A stretch of 64,000 nucleotides of DNA from an uncultured Maribacter sp. (GCF_947496775.1 NZ_CANMDU010000010.1:88121-152120), one strand, 5' to 3'; shown: positions 48,572 through 57,220, counted from the first letter of the stretch. The notes: generated by a model from the letters alone, not told the origin. Numbers and translations are program-made.

Positions 48572-49120
48572 TTATTCTAAAACACCATCTACAATACCAT
48601 AAGCGATAGATTCTTCTGCTCCCATCCAATAATCTCTATCGAAATCTTTCATTACTCTATCATAATCTTGACCACAATTATCTGCTAAAATTTGAGCACT
48701 TAATTCTTTTGTCTTAATTATTTCTTTAGCTTGTATTTCTATATTAGAAGCTTGCCCTCTTGCTCCACCACTTGGTTGGTGTATCATCACTTGCGCGTGT
48801 GGTTGTATAAAACGTCTTCCTTTTTTTCCTACAGAAAGAAGAATAGACCCCATAGACGCTGCTAAACCTGTACATATAGTAGACACAGGACTTTTTAATG
48901 ACTTTATAGTATCATACATAGCAAAACCAGAAGTTACATAACCTCCTGGGCTATTAATATATAATTGTATCTCCTCATTATTTTGCATATCTAAATACAA
49001 CAATCTATCAATAACATGTTTTGCAGAATCATCGTCTACCATTCCCCAAAGGAATACTTTACGTTCATCTAACATTTTTTGATCTATTGCTTCTTGTATT
49101 TTACCTTTTTTTGAACTCAT
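48572..49120 (-). CDS. clpP: ATP-dependent Clp protease proteolytic subunit, short form
   Basis: A 182-residue ClpP peptidase. Catalytic Ser89 in LAASMGS and His114 in MIHQPSGGARGQA, with the Asp in the DFDRDYWM region (~160-164), are in place. It is shorter than the usual ~200-225 residues of the tig-clpP-clpX gene and stands alone here, without clpX or tig. It may be a second ClpP of the genome. Its N-terminus (KKGKIQEAIDQKMLDERKVF) is unlike the usual axial-loop sequence. Confidence 0.92.
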   Translation of the reverse strand: MSSKKGKIQEAIDQKMLDERKVFLWGMVDDDSAKHVIDRLLYLDMQNNEEIQLYINSPGGYVTSGFAMYDTIKSLKSPVSTICTGLAASMGSILLSVGKKGRRFIQPHAQVMIHQPSGGARGQASNIEIQAKEIIKTKELSAQILADNCGQDYDRVMKDFDRDYWMGAEESIAYGIVDGVLE

Positions 49121-49142
49121 CTTCTATTTAATTTATGCTATA

Positions 49143-49150
49143 CAAAATTA
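49143..49150 (-). promoter_or_regulatory. -7 box (TAATTTTG) for clpP
   Basis: TAnnTTTG match on the minus strand 22 bp before the clpP ATG. Confidence 0.45.
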
Positions 49151-49252
49151 ATCAATTTATTGAGAAACTAATACCTCTCTATAGATTGTTCTTATTATAC
49201 TAAAATTCAATACTACAACGGAGTTTTTCTAAAAATAATATGCGCGGCACCA

Positions 49253-50074
49253 CTATGGTTCTACTTCTACAGTATTTTCTACCACCTTACGAATAGGCAC
49301 TACTACTTTTCCTTTTTTTGTTTTTAGAACCATTGCAATATTATCTATGGATTCTACAGTACCTTCTAACTTTTTAATTTTTACCTTATCTCCTACTTCG
49401 TAAATTCTGCGACTATAAAAAGTGCGTAATAAATCGCCCACTACATCTCTTGAACCTAAGCCTAAAGCAATTGCCATAGCCAATAAGAAGGCTCCCAAAA
49501 TAATAGTAAAGTTACTAGTAATTATAGTAGTATCTATTCCCGCTTGATTAAGAGCTGTAATTAGTACAAAAATTAATATTATATAATAAATTACATTACT
49601 TATTATTTTTGAACCTCCTATGCCCATGGACTCAAAAACATTACAAATAGCTGTTTTTATAAGTTTTGCGCCAAACATACCAATCATAAAAATTACGACT
49701 GCACTAAGCAATACAGGCAAATAACGTAACAGATTGGCTATTTCTGTTGAGATGATTTTTAACCCCATTACATCAGCAGCAACTATAATAAAAACTAAAA
49801 GTAAAATCCCTTTTACAAAACCTAAAACAATTTTCGAAACGTCTACTTTAATTGTACTATCGTCTCCAAACAATCTAGCATCGTTAATTTTCTGAGACAA
49901 TTTATCAATGTTAGCAAGTTTTAATATTTTTTTTAATATCAACTTTATAACTTTAATACAAAGCCAACCAAAAATTAATACAATTATAGCTCCTATTATT
50001 CCTGGTAAAGCGGAGGCTATATCTTTAAATATTGAACCTAAAGAGTCTGATACTATCTTTTCAAAATTTTCCAT
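49253..50074 (-). CDS. MscS-family mechanosensitive ion channel
   Basis: A 273-residue inner-membrane protein with about five hydrophobic segments (residues ~20-42, ~85-105, ~118-135, ~160-178, ~188-205) and a short cytoplasmic beta domain (YEVGDKVKIKKLEGTVESIDNIAMVLKT). The pore helix has AMAIALGLGSRDVVGDLL, typical of the small MscS/TM-helix family. Such channels release solutes on membrane tension. It is the last of three genes with a sigma factor and a 65-residue protein. Confidence 0.88.
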   Translation of the reverse strand: MENFEKIVSDSLGSIFKDIASALPGIIGAIIVLIFGWLCIKVIKLILKKILKLANIDKLSQKINDARLFGDDSTIKVDVSKIVLGFVKGILLLVFIIVAADVMGLKIISTEIANLLRYLPVLLSAVVIFMIGMFGAKLIKTAICNVFESMGIGGSKIISNVIYYIILIFVLITALNQAGIDTTIITSNFTIILGAFLLAMAIALGLGSRDVVGDLLRTFYSRRIYEVGDKVKIKKLEGTVESIDNIAMVLKTKKGKVVVPIRKVVENTVEVEP

Positions 50075-50097
50075 TTTCTATTTTCTAGTAGTCCTAA

Positions 50098-50295
50098 TTA
50101 TTTATTTTTATTTCTATTTGATGTTTTTAAAAGTCCATCAATAAGCGCCGAATAATTTCCAGTAAAAAGTGTTGCTAAATCCATCATTAACTTAGCCATA
50201 GCAACATCATCCATAACTTTTTTGCGTAACTCCGGCGGCACTTCTTTTAGTTCCCCCTGTAACTTTTTAAATGGATTTTTATCTTGTTCCTTCAT
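50098..50295 (-). CDS. Small protein of unknown function next to a sigma factor
   Basis: A 65-residue, charged, apparently soluble helical protein: an N-terminal PFKKLQGELKEVPPELRKKV helix, then VAMAKLMMDLATLFTGNYSALIDGLL, with a basic tail. I do not recognise it. Its ATG abuts the stop codon of the sigma factor (50296), so the two are co-translated. By position it could be a small soluble regulator of that sigma factor, but no anti-sigma motif is visible. Confidence 0.65.
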   Translation of the reverse strand: MKEQDKNPFKKLQGELKEVPPELRKKVMDDVAMAKLMMDLATLFTGNYSALIDGLLKTSNRNKNK

Positions 50296-50925
50296 CTAGG
50301 GTAAAGTATTATAGATTTCGATAATTTTTGCTTTTGCTCTTTTCAACCTCATCTTCACTGCACTACTACCTATATTTAATAGCCCCTCTAATTCTTTTAT
50401 AGAAACACCATCTTGGTATTTTAATAATAATAAAGATTTATCCTCGGGGTCTATTAACTCCATTGCTTTTTTTAATTTAGCAACCTGCAAATCATACAAA
50501 CTCTCGTCTGTAACCTCCACTGGAATTATATTTTCATTTTCATTAATATCGCTAGCGTTGTCACTAATTTTTCGCCCCTTATCTCTATTAACATAATTAA
50601 CACAGAAATTATAAGTAAAGGAATACAACCAAGTAGAAAACTTAGATTTTCCTTTAAACGTACTCAATTTAACAAAAAGCATTAAAAAAACATCTTGAGT
50701 TAAATCATTAGCCTCATCCTGCGATTTAGCAAAACCGTAGCATTTATTATATACTAATTTAGCATACCTATCATACAAAACTCCAAATAACATAGAGTCT
50801 TTTTTGGCTACAATTTTTTTAACTAATTCCTCATCGGAAACGTCTTTATACGGGTCATTAGCCGCCAATTTAGTATTGAATTGGTTACTTATGATAATAA
50901 GACACAGTTTTCTAAGGAAAGTCAC
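50296..50925 (-). CDS. ECF-type RNA polymerase sigma factor
   Basis: Sigma-70 family protein with region 2 (GVLYDRYAKLVYNKCYGFAKS, NDLTQDVFLMLFVKL, WLYSFTYNFCVNYVNRD) and region 4 (LLLLKYQDGVSIKELEGLLNIGSSAVKMRLKRAKAKI, split here across 170-205). The longest frame starts at GTG 50925 and gives 209 residues, but the first ~19 are unlike sigma factors; a TTG at 50868 gives MAANDPYKDVSDEEL and may be the true start. A -7 box lies at 50946-50953. Followed directly by the 65-residue gene and MscS. Confidence 0.85.
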   Translation of the reverse strand: MTFLRKLCLIIISNQFNTKLAANDPYKDVSDEELVKKIVAKKDSMLFGVLYDRYAKLVYNKCYGFAKSQDEANDLTQDVFLMLFVKLSTFKGKSKFSTWLYSFTYNFCVNYVNRDKGRKISDNASDINENENIIPVEVTDESLYDLQVAKLKKAMELIDPEDKSLLLLKYQDGVSIKELEGLLNIGSSAVKMRLKRAKAKIIEIYNTLP

Positions 50926-50945
50926 TATACATATTTTAGGTAAAA

Positions 50946-50953
50946 CAAAAATA
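50946..50953 (-). promoter_or_regulatory. -7 box (TATTTTTG) for the sigma/65-residue/MscS operon
   Basis: TAnnTTTG match on the minus strand 20 bp before GTG 50925 and 77 bp before TTG 50868. Confidence 0.45.
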
Positions 50954-51000
50954 GGGGAAACTTAGCTTTATTGATATCTTTATGGTAAAATCCTTTTATT

Positions 51001-51684
51001 ATGAAAAATATAATATTCTTTTTAGGGCTATTTATCCTTTTTAATTTTAGTTGCAAAACGGATAAAAAACAAAAAGAAATTACTCCAAAAGAAGTAGTAC
51101 CATCTATTCCCGAAAAAATAGCATATACCAGCGGTTTTAAAAATTGGGAGAAGGTAAAAGAAATTCAATTTTCGTTTAATGTAGATAGAGACACTTCTCA
51201 TTTTGAGCGTAAATGGATATGGAATACTCGTAAAAACAAAGTAACCAGAATAATTAAATCTGATACCGTATCCTATAAGCGTAACACATTAGATAGTATT
51301 TCTAAAAAAATAAATGGAGGTTTTATAAATGATAAATTTTGGTTATTGGCTCCTTATAATCTTGTATGGGATTCTAAAAACTATACCTATACTCATTCCG
51401 AAAGTTCTATATCTCCTCTCGCAAAAGAAGAATTACAAAAACTTACCATTGTTTATGGAAATAAAGGAGGGTATACCCCTGGAGACGCGTATGATTTTTA
51501 TTTTGATAAGGGTTATAAGATTAAAGAATGGGTATTTAGAAAGGGAAATCAAGAAGAACCTTCTATGACCACTACTTGGGAAGATTACCTTATAGAACAT
51601 GGAATACATATTGCAAAAATGCATAAAAAAGAGGGTGATAATTTTAAACTCTATTTTACAGATTTAAAAATTCTTGTAGACTAA
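51001..51684 (+). CDS. Lipoprotein of unknown function
   Basis: A 227-residue protein with a lipoprotein signal peptide ending in FNFSC (Cys 18). The mature part is rich in aromatic residues and beta-strands: AYTSGFKNWEKVKEIQFSFN, ERKWIWNTRKNKVTRI, WLLAPYNLVWDS, YDFYFDKGYKIKEWVFRKG. This recalls LolA-like/outer-membrane lipoprotein-sorting folds used by many Bacteroidetes lipoproteins, but I do not name a family. TATCTTTA at 50975-50982 is a near -7 box. It ends in a shared CTAA with the MFS gene opposite. Confidence 0.7.
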   Translation: MKNIIFFLGLFILFNFSCKTDKKQKEITPKEVVPSIPEKIAYTSGFKNWEKVKEIQFSFNVDRDTSHFERKWIWNTRKNKVTRIIKSDTVSYKRNTLDSISKKINGGFINDKFWLLAPYNLVWDSKNYTYTHSESSISPLAKEELQKLTIVYGNKGGYTPGDAYDFYFDKGYKIKEWVFRKGNQEEPSMTTTWEDYLIEHGIHIAKMHKKEGDNFKLYFTDLKILVD

Positions 51685-52829
51685 CTCTTTCTCTTTTTTA
51701 ATAAAAAACTAATCGGCAATACTGTTATTACCCCCAATAATAAAACTAAAAAACTAAGGTTTAAAGAATACTTATCTGCCAAAAAACCTAAGATTGGCGG
51801 GGCGCATAAAAAACCTGCGTATCCGCTACCTGCAATAAAAGAAACACTTTTAGAGGTATCCACTCCTGGTACGTTAGCTCCTATTCTAAAAGTTTCTGGT
51901 ACCATTACAGAAAACCCTAATCCGCATACTGCAAAACCAAAAATTGCTAAGTAAGTATTTGCTGTTAACACCAATACATACCCAATTATAGCTAATATAG
52001 CTCCTAATAAGACAATCTTAATGGGCCCTATTCTAGAGCTAACAGTATCCCCGAGAAACCTTCCTAAAGTCATTGTTATTTGAAATCCTAAAAAACCCAA
52101 ACCCCACAACGCTTCTGGCGCCATTGCGATTTCATTTAAATATATACCACTCCAATCTATAATAGCCCCTTCACTTGCCATAGAAATAAATGAAATCAAT
52201 GCTAATAAAATAAGTGGTTTAAATAATTTTAAACTAAAACTTCCTTTTTCCTGTAGATCCGCTTTAGTATTTCTATAGTATCTATAAAAAATTGCATTTA
52301 CTACAACCACTAAAATTATTGCTATACCCATATGTAAAACAGGATTCTCTAACGGACCGATTAAAAAACTCCCTAATCCTGCCAACACACCTCCTAAGCT
52401 AAAAAAGCCATGAGAAGCAGACATAAATTTAGCATCATTTTTTTTCTCTAATTCTGCAACCAAAGTGTTCATAGAAATATCTGTAAAACCATTGGCACCT
52501 CCAAAAAGGAAAAGGGACAGCATTAAAGTAAAATAACTTGGTGCTAAGAAAGGAAGTATTGCCGTTAAACCACTTATTAGAATGCCATACCAAGTAGCTT
52601 TACCAACACCTATTTTATTTATTATTAAAGATGCTATTGGAAATACGGTAAAAACACCTAAGGATAAAAAGAAAATCGCAAAACCAAGTTCTCCGTTATC
52701 TATTTGTAATTTTTCCTTTACAGTAGGTATATAAATTGCCCATGTCCCGAATAAAATATTTATACTACTAAAAACCCATGCAGCTCCAAAATACTTAGGA
52801 TTAGAAAAAATTAACTTCAGAGAATTCAT
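51681..52829 (-). CDS. MFS transporter
   Basis: A 382-residue polytopic protein with about 12 hydrophobic helices, of the short MFS type related to YbjJ and fucose/sugar permeases (NGELGFAIFFLSLG, GGANGFTDISMNTLVAELEKK, SASHGFFSLGG). Substrate unknown. It follows a VOC-family gene by 25 bp and is divergent, with that gene, from an AraC regulator, which suggests a small inducible catabolic or detoxification unit. Confidence 0.88.
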   Translation of the reverse strand: MNSLKLIFSNPKYFGAAWVFSSINILFGTWAIYIPTVKEKLQIDNGELGFAIFFLSLGVFTVFPIASLIINKIGVGKATWYGILISGLTAILPFLAPSYFTLMLSLFLFGGANGFTDISMNTLVAELEKKNDAKFMSASHGFFSLGGVLAGLGSFLIGPLENPVLHMGIAIILVVVVNAIFYRYYRNTKADLQEKGSFSLKLFKPLILLALISFISMASEGAIIDWSGIYLNEIAMAPEALWGLGFLGFQITMTLGRFLGDTVSSRIGPIKIVLLGAILAIIGYVLVLTANTYLAIFGFAVCGLGFSVMVPETFRIGANVPGVDTSKSVSFIAGSGYAGFLCAPPILGFLADKYSLNLSFLVLLLGVITVLPISFLLKKRKS

Positions 52830-52854
52830 TATAAAGATTTAAAAAAATTCAACC

Positions 52855-53253
52855 CTAGTACTTTGTGGTTACCTCCAATCGATTATTGTCGGGGTCTAAT
52901 GTTACAAACTCGTAATAACCATCCCCTGTTTTTCTCGGGCCACTTATTACACGGTAACCAGCTTTTAGTAACTCCTCACATTTGTCTGTAACTTTTGCCA
53001 TAGTATCTACTCCAAAAGCCAAATGAATAATACCTAAATATTCTTCTTTTATAGTATCATTCTTATTGTCCGGAACGGAATTTTTATACATAATTTCTAA
53101 CCTCGCTCCTGATTCGAACGATAAAAAATAACTTTGAAAACCCGTTTTTTCATTTATATATTTTTCACTAGGTGTTGCTTGAAAAAACTTAATATAATAA
53201 GCTGCTAAACCCTCTAAATTTTTAGTCCAAATAGCAATATGTTCTATAATCAT
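52855..53253 (-). CDS. VOC (glyoxalase/dioxygenase superfamily) protein
   Basis: A 132-residue single VOC-module protein: IEHIAIWTKNLE with metal ligand His5, GARLEIMYK with the Glu, LGIIHLAFGVD with the second His, and YYEFVTLDPDNNRLEVT with the last Glu. The four ligands fit a metal-dependent glyoxalase I-like or similar enzyme. First gene of the VOC-MFS pair, 134 bp from the divergent AraC gene. Confidence 0.85.
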   Translation of the reverse strand: MIIEHIAIWTKNLEGLAAYYIKFFQATPSEKYINEKTGFQSYFLSFESGARLEIMYKNSVPDNKNDTIKEEYLGIIHLAFGVDTMAKVTDKCEELLKAGYRVISGPRKTGDGYYEFVTLDPDNNRLEVTTKY

Positions 53254-53387
53254 AAATTAATATTTCAAAGGTTCTCTAACAAAATAAAACAATTTAACTT
53301 CTGTTTTCTTGTATAATCTATACACATCCTAAGACAATCTATTCTTTGATTTAAAAAAATCATATATTTATATGGTAATTTTATCTT

Positions 53388-54245
53388 ATGAAACCTGTTT
53401 TTGAAAATATCGATGTAAATCATAATTCATCTTTAAAGATTGCATCTTACAACCATAGTTCTACTAATGAAACTGCCCATTGGCATATTCATCCGGAATA
53501 TGAAATTGTATTTATTAAAAACGGAAAAGGATCTTTAAAGATTGGTACTAAATCTTTTAGCTACCTCAACGGATTATTAATATTTTTGAAAGGAAATATT
53601 CCTCATACTGATTTTGGAAATAACGATTTTGAGGATAATTTTGAAGTTGTTATCCAGTTTAAAAAAGAGTTTATAAGCAAAAAACTAACCACTTTTCCCG
53701 AGCTTCAGGAAATTGAAAAATTTATAGATAAGGGTCATCATGTACTTCTTTTTAGTGAAGATTTTAAAGATTCGGTAGCTAGTTTATTCGAGAAAATAAG
53801 AAAAGATAGCGAATCTCAAAAATTAATTACTACATTATCTATTTTAGAAAAAATAGCAAATACTAAAGCATATTCTGTTGCTATAAAAGGGAATGAGTTT
53901 TTAAGTCAATCTGTAACTGACAGTAAACGTTTAGAACAAGTTTTTGAATATGTTAACACAAACTACAAAAACACTATTACTATTAGTCATTTAGCCGAGC
54001 ATGTTGGTCTTACTTCTAATTCTTTTTGTAGATTTTTTAAAAAAATGACAAATCAGACTTTTGTATACTTTCTAAATGACTATAGAATAAATAAAGCTTC
54101 TGAAATAATTCGTTTTGAGAACAAAAACCTAACAGAAATTATGTTTGAATGTGGTTTTCAAGACCAATCCTATTTTTGTAAAGTCTTTAAAAAACACCAA
54201 GGATTAACTCCTTCCGATTTCGCTAAATCTTTTTATACTAAATAA
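53388..54245 (+). CDS. AraC-family transcriptional regulator with cupin domain
   Basis: A 285-residue regulator. The N-terminal cupin half has HWHIHPEYEIVFIKNGKGS (His-rich ligand site, ~32-50) and the C-terminal half (~185-282) has two HTH motifs: ISHLAEHVGLTSNSFCRFFKK and LTEIMFECGFQDQSYFCKVFKK, ending in the LTPSDF signature. It is divergent from the VOC-MFS pair and likely controls it through the 134-bp gap. Effector unknown. Confidence 0.9.
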   Translation: MKPVFENIDVNHNSSLKIASYNHSSTNETAHWHIHPEYEIVFIKNGKGSLKIGTKSFSYLNGLLIFLKGNIPHTDFGNNDFEDNFEVVIQFKKEFISKKLTTFPELQEIEKFIDKGHHVLLFSEDFKDSVASLFEKIRKDSESQKLITTLSILEKIANTKAYSVAIKGNEFLSQSVTDSKRLEQVFEYVNTNYKNTITISHLAEHVGLTSNSFCRFFKKMTNQTFVYFLNDYRINKASEIIRFENKNLTEIMFECGFQDQSYFCKVFKKHQGLTPSDFAKSFYTK

Positions 54246-54255
54246 TACTATTACA

Positions 54256-55527
54256 TTACGTTAATTCTTGGATCCCCTTTTTTAATATCTGACCAAAATT
54301 AAAAACATCTTCAAAAGAACAATATAGTGGTGCTGGCGCAACACGAATTACATTTGGTTCTCTCCAATCCAATATCACCCCATTTTTCATTAAATAATTA
54401 AACAACGGTTTTCCTTGCCCATGTAACAAAACAGAAAGTTGCGTTCCCCTATCTTTAGGGGTTATAACCTCAAAAGAACTGGTAACTTCTTTATCTATTT
54501 CCGTTAAAACATACTCCAAATAAGCTACTATTCGATTTCTTTTTTTTACAATTTCTGGCATTCCTACCGCAGCAAATAATTGCAACGAAGCTAAGTAAGG
54601 AGCCACAGACAATACTGGAGGGTTACTCAACTGCCAAGCATCTGCATTTTCCATAGGCTCAAACTCTGATTTCATAAGAAAACGAGTTTCTTTTTTGGTT
54701 CCCCACCACCCTTCAAAACGTGGAATATTTGGATTATTTAAATGCTTTTCGTTAATAAAAATACCTGATGCATTACCTGGACCACTATTCATATATTTAT
54801 AACTACACCAAGCCGCAAAATCTACATCCCAATTATGTAATTGCATTTCTATATTGCCAGCAGCATGGGCCAAATCCCAACCAACACTTGCACCGACAGC
54901 TTTTCCTGCTTTGGTTATCTTATTCATATCAAAAACTTGTCCGTTATAATAATTAACACCCCCTATTAAGACTAGTGCTAACGCATCTCCTACTTCATTT
55001 ATCTTCTCTATAATATCTTCTGTTCTCCAAAAATGTTCCCCTTCTCTTTTTTTTACCTCTACTATAGCATCTTCCGTCTTAAAACCATGAAATTTAACTT
55101 GACTTTGCAACATATATTGATCGGACGGAAAAGCTTTTTCTTCACATATAATTTTATAACGCTTTGGTGTTGGTGTGTAAAAAGAAACCAACAAAAGATG
55201 AAGATTTACTGTTAGAGTATTCATTACGGAAACTTCATTCACTTTTGCACCAACAATACTTGCAAGCGGTTCTGCTAAACGCTCGTGATAATCCCACCAA
55301 GGTTTTTCTGCATAAAAATGCCCCTCTACAGCTAGAGACGCCCAATCTTGCATTACATCATCTACATAACTCTTGGTTTTTTTTGGTTGCAACCCTAAAG
55401 AATTTCCGCATAGATAAATACTCTTTTTTCCATTAATTACAGGAAAATGAAACTCGTGGTGATACTGGTTTAAAGTATCTTCTTTATCTAGTTGTTGTGC
55501 AAATTGTAATGTATTTTGAAAATCCAT
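54256..55527 (-). CDS. kynU: Kynureninase
   Basis: A 423-residue PLP enzyme that cleaves 3-hydroxykynurenine to 3-hydroxyanthranilate and alanine. Conserved: YLCGNSLGLQPKKT, the PLP-anchoring region VGWDLAHAAGN, the lysine in WCSYKYMNSGPG, GWWGTKKETRF and the C-terminal RVAPAPLYCSFEDV. With kmo it gives two consecutive steps of the tryptophan-to-quinolinate route to NAD. The first (dioxygenase) and last (3-hydroxyanthranilate dioxygenase) enzymes are not in this window. Confidence 0.95.
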   Translation of the reverse strand: MDFQNTLQFAQQLDKEDTLNQYHHEFHFPVINGKKSIYLCGNSLGLQPKKTKSYVDDVMQDWASLAVEGHFYAEKPWWDYHERLAEPLASIVGAKVNEVSVMNTLTVNLHLLLVSFYTPTPKRYKIICEEKAFPSDQYMLQSQVKFHGFKTEDAIVEVKKREGEHFWRTEDIIEKINEVGDALALVLIGGVNYYNGQVFDMNKITKAGKAVGASVGWDLAHAAGNIEMQLHNWDVDFAAWCSYKYMNSGPGNASGIFINEKHLNNPNIPRFEGWWGTKKETRFLMKSEFEPMENADAWQLSNPPVLSVAPYLASLQLFAAVGMPEIVKKRNRIVAYLEYVLTEIDKEVTSSFEVITPKDRGTQLSVLLHGQGKPLFNYLMKNGVILDWREPNVIRVAPAPLYCSFEDVFNFGQILKKGIQELT

Positions 55528-55541
55528 CGCTATGTTTTGTT

Positions 55542-55549
55542 CAAAAATA
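55542..55549 (-). promoter_or_regulatory. -7 box (TATTTTTG) for kynU
   Basis: TAnnTTTG match on the minus strand 14 bp before the kynU ATG; the same octamer as for kmo. Confidence 0.5.
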
Positions 55550-55650
55550 CAACTTCGGAAAAGATATTTTTAATCTAATTAGTACTACTCTTTAAAATAA
55601 TTATAAATGAAATAAACCTTAAGCATCCCAAATTCTTATTCCTAAATATA

Positions 55651-55658
55651 TATTTTTG
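55651..55658 (+). promoter_or_regulatory. -7 box (TATTTTTG) for the O-methyltransferase gene
   Basis: TAnnTTTG match 13 bp before the ATG at 55672. Confidence 0.5.
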
Positions 55659-55671
55659 TTAAAAAGTTAGA

Positions 55672-56313
55672 ATGCATTTTTTATCACCTTTATTAGAAAC
55701 TTACATTAAAGATAATTCAGAAGAAGAACCAGAATTATTACAAAAACTAACTAGAGAAACACATTTAAAAGTTATACAACCCAGAATGATTACTGGGCAT
55801 TTTCAAGGTAGGGTCTTAAGCATGCTATCCAAAATAATCTTCCCAGAAAATATCTTAGAAATTGGTACGTATACCGGGTATTCTGCTTTATGCTTAGCCG
55901 AAGGACTTCCTAAGAATGGGCAATTACATACTATTGAAATTAATGACGAATTAGAAGAAATGCAACGTCGTTATTTTACAGAGAGTGGCTTAGGCAAACA
56001 GATTACACAGCATATTGGTAATGCTTTAGAAATTATCCCTAGTTTAGATATAATATTCGATTTGGTTTTTATAGATGCAAAAAAAACAGATTACCCTGCC
56101 TATTTTGAGGCTGTATTAAAAAAAACAAAACCTGGCAGTGTTATTTTAACGGATAATGTTCTATGGTCTGGTAAAGTAGTAGAACCTTTAGACCCTAAAG
56201 ACAAGGCTACCAAAATATTAATAGATTTTAATAAACAAATTAAAGAAGACTCTAGAGTAGAAACTGTTTTATTACCTATTAGGGATGGCTTAACTTTAAG
56301 TAGGGTGCTATAA
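55672..56313 (+). CDS. O-methyltransferase (COMT/TrmR-like family 3)
   Basis: A 213-residue SAM-dependent enzyme. SAM-binding motif ILEIGTYTGYSALCLAEGL, acidic loop TIEINDELEE, and metal/catalytic stretch FIDAKKTDYPAYFE with ILTDNVLWSG match class I metal-dependent O-methyltransferases. Close relatives include small-molecule catechol methylases and a tRNA wobble-uridine methylase; which applies is not clear. Its 3' end overlaps the convergent PAP2 gene by 35 bp. Confidence 0.9.
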   Translation: MHFLSPLLETYIKDNSEEEPELLQKLTRETHLKVIQPRMITGHFQGRVLSMLSKIIFPENILEIGTYTGYSALCLAEGLPKNGQLHTIEINDELEEMQRRYFTESGLGKQITQHIGNALEIIPSLDIIFDLVFIDAKKTDYPAYFEAVLKKTKPGSVILTDNVLWSGKVVEPLDPKDKATKILIDFNKQIKEDSRVETVLLPIRDGLTLSRVL

Positions 56314-56851
56314 TTTTAATATATGCCCTAAAAAATAGAAGAGCACATAGTATTCCTACCAAAGAACCTACCAATATATCTAAAGGATAATGTACGCCAA
56401 CATAAATCCTACTATAAGCAAATAGTAAAGGCCAAAGGTAAAATAACCAAGGCCATCTAAATCTATTTTTAAGAAATAAAAAAAGTAAAGTCGTAATCGA
56501 AAAGGAACTAGAAGAGTGACCAGAAAAGAAACTATAACTGCTTGGCCTTTTTAAAATTCGTATGTAATGGTTAATTTCCTCATTATTATTTGGCCTTAAC
56601 CTTTGTACTATTTCTTTAATAAAATCTGTAAACCCAGTTATAAAAAAGGTTAAAATAAGTACGGTTAATAGAACGGCGATGGCTTCTTTTTTGGGATATT
56701 TAAAAAGAATAATTATAAAAAATAAGATAAAAATAGGAGTCCAATTTAAAATGGTAGTTACTGTAACCCAAAACAAATCATAATCGGGAGAACCTAGACT
56801 ATTTAGATATACAAATAAACTCTGGTCCCATTGCAGCAGTTCATCTAACAT
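56279..56851 (-). CDS. PAP2-family membrane phosphatase
   Basis: A 190-residue membrane protein with about five helices and the three PAP2 motifs: KEIVQRLRP, SFFSGHSSS, and SRIYVGVHYPLDILVG. Members dephosphorylate undecaprenyl pyrophosphate, phosphatidate, or lipid A; the substrate is not clear. It starts 5 bp after tatA and is co-transcribed with it. The 3' end lies inside the O-methyltransferase gene. Confidence 0.9.
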   Translation of the reverse strand: MLDELLQWDQSLFVYLNSLGSPDYDLFWVTVTTILNWTPIFILFFIIILFKYPKKEAIAVLLTVLILTFFITGFTDFIKEIVQRLRPNNNEEINHYIRILKRPSSYSFFSGHSSSSFSITTLLFLFLKNRFRWPWLFYLWPLLFAYSRIYVGVHYPLDILVGSLVGILCALLFFRAYIKIIAPYLKLSHP

Positions 56852-56856
56852 TATAG

Positions 56857-57138
56857 TTACTTTCTTTTAATTGTACCAGTAACTTCATTTACATTTTTCT
56901 TTACCGTATCTATTTCTTTTTTAATATCATCGGTAAAGCTGGTATCTATCCCTTGCTTATCGGCACTATTTTTTATTTCCCTTTTAATATCATCGGTTGC
57001 ATCTCTTAATTGACGCATTCCTTTTCCTAGACCCTTAGCAATACCCGGTACCTTATCTGCACCAAATACCATTACCACTATAAACATGATAAAAAATATC
57101 TCGGCACCACTTATAAATAAAAAATGTAATTTAAGCAT
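56857..57138 (-). CDS. tatA: Twin-arginine translocase subunit TatA/TatE family
   Basis: From ATG 57138 it is 93 residues: a single membrane helix (about 7-24), the hinge FGADKVPGIAKGLGKGMRQLRD and an amphipathic helix, then a charged tail with a coiled-coil look. TatA forms the pore that moves folded proteins across the inner membrane. tatC is not adjacent. The longer frame to 57168 is rejected because the -7 box (57143-57150) lies inside it. Confidence 0.92.
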   Translation of the reverse strand: MLKLHFLFISGAEIFFIMFIVVMVFGADKVPGIAKGLGKGMRQLRDATDDIKREIKNSADKQGIDTSFTDDIKKEIDTVKKNVNEVTGTIKRK

Positions 57139-57142
57139 GTAG

Positions 57143-57150
57143 CAAATATA
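57143..57150 (-). promoter_or_regulatory. -7 box (TATATTTG) immediately before tatA
   Basis: Exact TAnnTTTG match on the minus strand ending 4 bp before the ATG, the same spacing as at pyrE, so the mRNA may have no leader. Confidence 0.5.
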
Positions 57151-57175
57151 ATAAAGTTTATATAGCAATATAAAA

Positions 57176-57200
57176 AAAGCCCTGCTATTAACAGGGCTTT
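57176..57200 (-). terminator. Terminator after the M1 peptidase operon
   Basis: A perfect 9-bp stem (57176-57184 with 57192-57200), 7-nt loop, and on the minus strand a T run from 57178 down. It ends the operon that begins near 61659. Confidence 0.8.
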
Positions 57201-57220
57201 ATATATGGTATAATAAGTAA

